From Clostridia bacterium (GTDB lineage: Bacteria > Bacillota > Clostridia > Oscillospirales > Acutalibacteraceae): a stretch of 5,820 nt of DNA. The translations under genes and the position numbers were made by a program. Below the pieces are notes generated by a model. It worked only from the letters and a program-made list of their open reading frames with translations. It searched no databases and had not been told where the DNA came from. The stretch lies in the NCBI GenBank assembly GCA_017437165.1, contig JAFSBS010000069.1, positions 1 through 5,820 on the forward strand, written 5' to 3'. Of the stretch, positions 4,545 through 5,820 are shown piece after piece; the stretch's first letter is position 1, and every line of letters begins with the position of its first letter.

Positions 4545-5820
4545 CTCTTTCCTTTAGTATTTCTTTTTGTTTGCATTTTATTATTCTGACGTGAAGTGTT
4601 TTTTAAGGATTTCTGTTTGTTTATATGCTTTGCTTTTTCCACCCTGTCTTTGTACGAGGGCACTACAAGACAATTCTTTGTGTTACCTATTAAATCTTCA
4701 CGGTGTGCAATTTTTAATGCTTTCCTTACTAAATCTGCATTTTTAGGGTCCTTACACTGGAGTAATGCTCTTTGCATTCTTTTTTCTTCAGGTGAACGTG
4801 GAACATAAACTTCATTCAATGTAAAAGGGTCAAGTCCCGTGTAAAACATAACTGTTGAAGCAGTACCGGGTGTTGGATAAAAATCCTGCACCTGTTCAGG
4901 ATTATAATTCCACCTTCTTATGAATTCCGAAAGTTTAATAGCATCCTGTAATTTACTGCCGGGGTGACTCGACATTAAATAAGGCACTAAATACTGTTCT
5001 TTGTTGAAACTCTTTGTAAGTTCAAAATATCTGTTTCTGAATTTTTCATAAACTGAAAATTCAGGTTTACCCATAAGTTTCAACACGCTCTCTGAACAAT
5101 GTTCTGGCGCAACTTTTAATTGCCCACTTACATGGTCTTTTACAAGTTTCTTAAAAAAAGCGTTTCCCGATGGAGATTTATCTACCAAAAGATAATCAAA
5201 TCTTATACCGGAACGTATAAACACTTTTTTTACTTTTGGTAATCTTTCAATTTGTGTGAGCAACTCTATATATTCGCTGTGGTCTGCTTTTAAATTTTTA
5301 CAGGGCGCTGGTGCCAGACATTTCTTATCTGCACAAACACCACTTTTAAGTTGTTTTTCACAAGCAGGTTCTCTAAAATTTGCAGTAGGTCCACCAACAT
5401 CATTTATGTAACCTTTGAAATCAGGCATTGTAGTTAAAAGTCTTGCTTCTTCCACTACACTCTCAATACTTCTTGAGCGTACACTTCTGCCCTGATGAAA
5501 TGCTAACGCACAGAAGTTACAACCGCCGAAACAACCTCTGTTGTGAGTAAGTGAAAACTTAACCTCTTCAATAGCGGGTACACCACCAAGTTTTTCATAA
5601 GAAAAGTGATAATCTCTCATATATGGCAAAGCATAAACTTCGTCAAGTTCTTCTTGTGTCAATGGTGACATAGGCGGATTCTGAACAAGCATTTTGTCGC
5701 CATAAAATTCAACTAATGCTTTGCCTGAAATACTATCCTGATTTTTATATTGCAAAGCAAATGCTTTTGCATATTCTTTCTTATCGTTCTTCACAGTTTC
5801 AAAATCCCAACTGCCACCGA
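4541..5820 (-). CDS. ygiQ: YgiQ-family (UPF0313) radical SAM protein, 5' partial
   Basis: The frame stays open to the right edge, so 425 C-terminal residues are visible (numbered here from the codon at 5818-5816). The GTG at 5794 is not a convincing start: readable in-frame sequence precedes it and YgiQ proteins normally run about 600-700 residues, so an N-terminal portion of roughly 200 or more lies outside. The radical SAM cluster motif CX3CX2C is R-G-C-F-G-G-C-N-F-C (C96, C100, C103), followed by H-Q-G-R. A second Cys set (C153, C162, C167, C173) is typical of this family and may bind a further metal site. Other family blocks are N-D-V-G-G-P-T-A-N (139-147), K-V-A-P-E-H-C (235-241), P-Y-L-M-S-S-H-P-G (279-287) and F-Y-P-T-P-G-T (313-319). 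The last 38 residues are very basic (Lys, Arg, Asn), which could suit nucleic-acid contact. The family should cleave S-adenosylmethionine reductively; its substrate is not established. It is the upstream partner of the aldolase gene. Confidence 0.93.
   Translation of the reverse strand, partial: GGSWDFETVKNDKKEYAKAFALQYKNQDSISGKALVEFYGDKMLVQNPPMSPLTQEELDEVYALPYMRDYHFSYEKLGGVPAIEEVKFSLTHNRGCFGGCNFCALAFHQGRSVRSRSIESVVEEARLLTTMPDFKGYINDVGGPTANFREPACEKQLKSGVCADKKCLAPAPCKNLKADHSEYIELLTQIERLPKVKKVFIRSGIRFDYLLVDKSPSGNAFFKKLVKDHVSGQLKVAPEHCSESVLKLMGKPEFSVYEKFRNRYFELTKSFNKEQYLVPYLMSSHPGSKLQDAIKLSEFIRRWNYNPEQVQDFYPTPGTASTVMFYTGLDPFTLNEVYVPRSPEEKRMQRALLQCKDPKNADLVRKALKIAHREDLIGNTKNCLVVPSYKDRVEKAKHINKQKSLKNTSRQNNKMQTKRNTKGKR
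4550..4555 (-). promoter_or_regulatory. Ribosome binding site of the aldolase gene inside the ygiQ coding end
   Basis: The minus strand reads AAAGGA five bases before the ATG at 4544, within the last ygiQ codons (K-G-K-R-stop). With the ATGA overlap (4544-4541), this favours re-initiation by ribosomes finishing ygiQ. It also supports ATG 4544 over the in-frame ATG at 4535. Confidence 0.7.

Noticed and set aside
5792..5794. GTG at 5794 as the start of ygiQ
   Set aside because: The frame continues to the window edge with eight more sensible codons, and the family has a large N-terminal part before this point, so the gene is simply cut by the window.

Overview
The window comes from a low-G+C, Gram-positive-type bacterium, most likely a gut or rumen member of the Clostridia. 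The evidence is the AT-rich DNA, strong AGGAGG-like ribosome sites, sigma-A-type promoters, an XRE regulator of clostridial style and a Thr/Pro-rich tail on a probable exported protein. No finer taxonomic call can be supported. I see no rRNA, tRNA, CRISPR array, insertion sequence or phage gene.

Layout. Two plus-strand genes lie on the left. The first is the 3' end of a probable surface or secreted protein with a fibronectin III-like domain and a Thr/Pro tail (3-515), closed by a clear terminator. The second is a monocistronic gene for a membrane-tethered XRE-type regulator (627-1346) with its own promoter. A 17-bp perfect hairpin at 1352-1391 separates it from three convergent minus-strand genes. 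Read in their direction of transcription these are: a YgiQ-family radical SAM protein that enters from beyond the right edge (5820-4541), a class II aldolase/adducin-family protein overlapping it by 4 bases (4544-3429), and a GPH/SLC45-like 12-TM sugar transporter (3286-1403). The transporter is set apart by a 142-bp intergenic region with its own extended -10 promoter and a cluster of small inverted repeats.

How the genes may work together. The ygiQ-aldolase pair is almost certainly co-transcribed and translationally coupled. The aldolase keeps the residues expected for zinc binding and catalysis, and the next gene encodes a cation-coupled sugar transporter. A small sugar uptake and aldol-cleavage unit is therefore plausible, but no kinase or isomerase is visible to make the sugar phosphate, and YgiQ has no established reaction. 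The left-hand regulator and surface protein show no sequence link to that unit.

Nothing here is clearly a new system. The points most worth a second look are the radical SAM/aldolase coupling, the extra domain in an extracellular loop of the transporter, and the repeat-rich transporter promoter.
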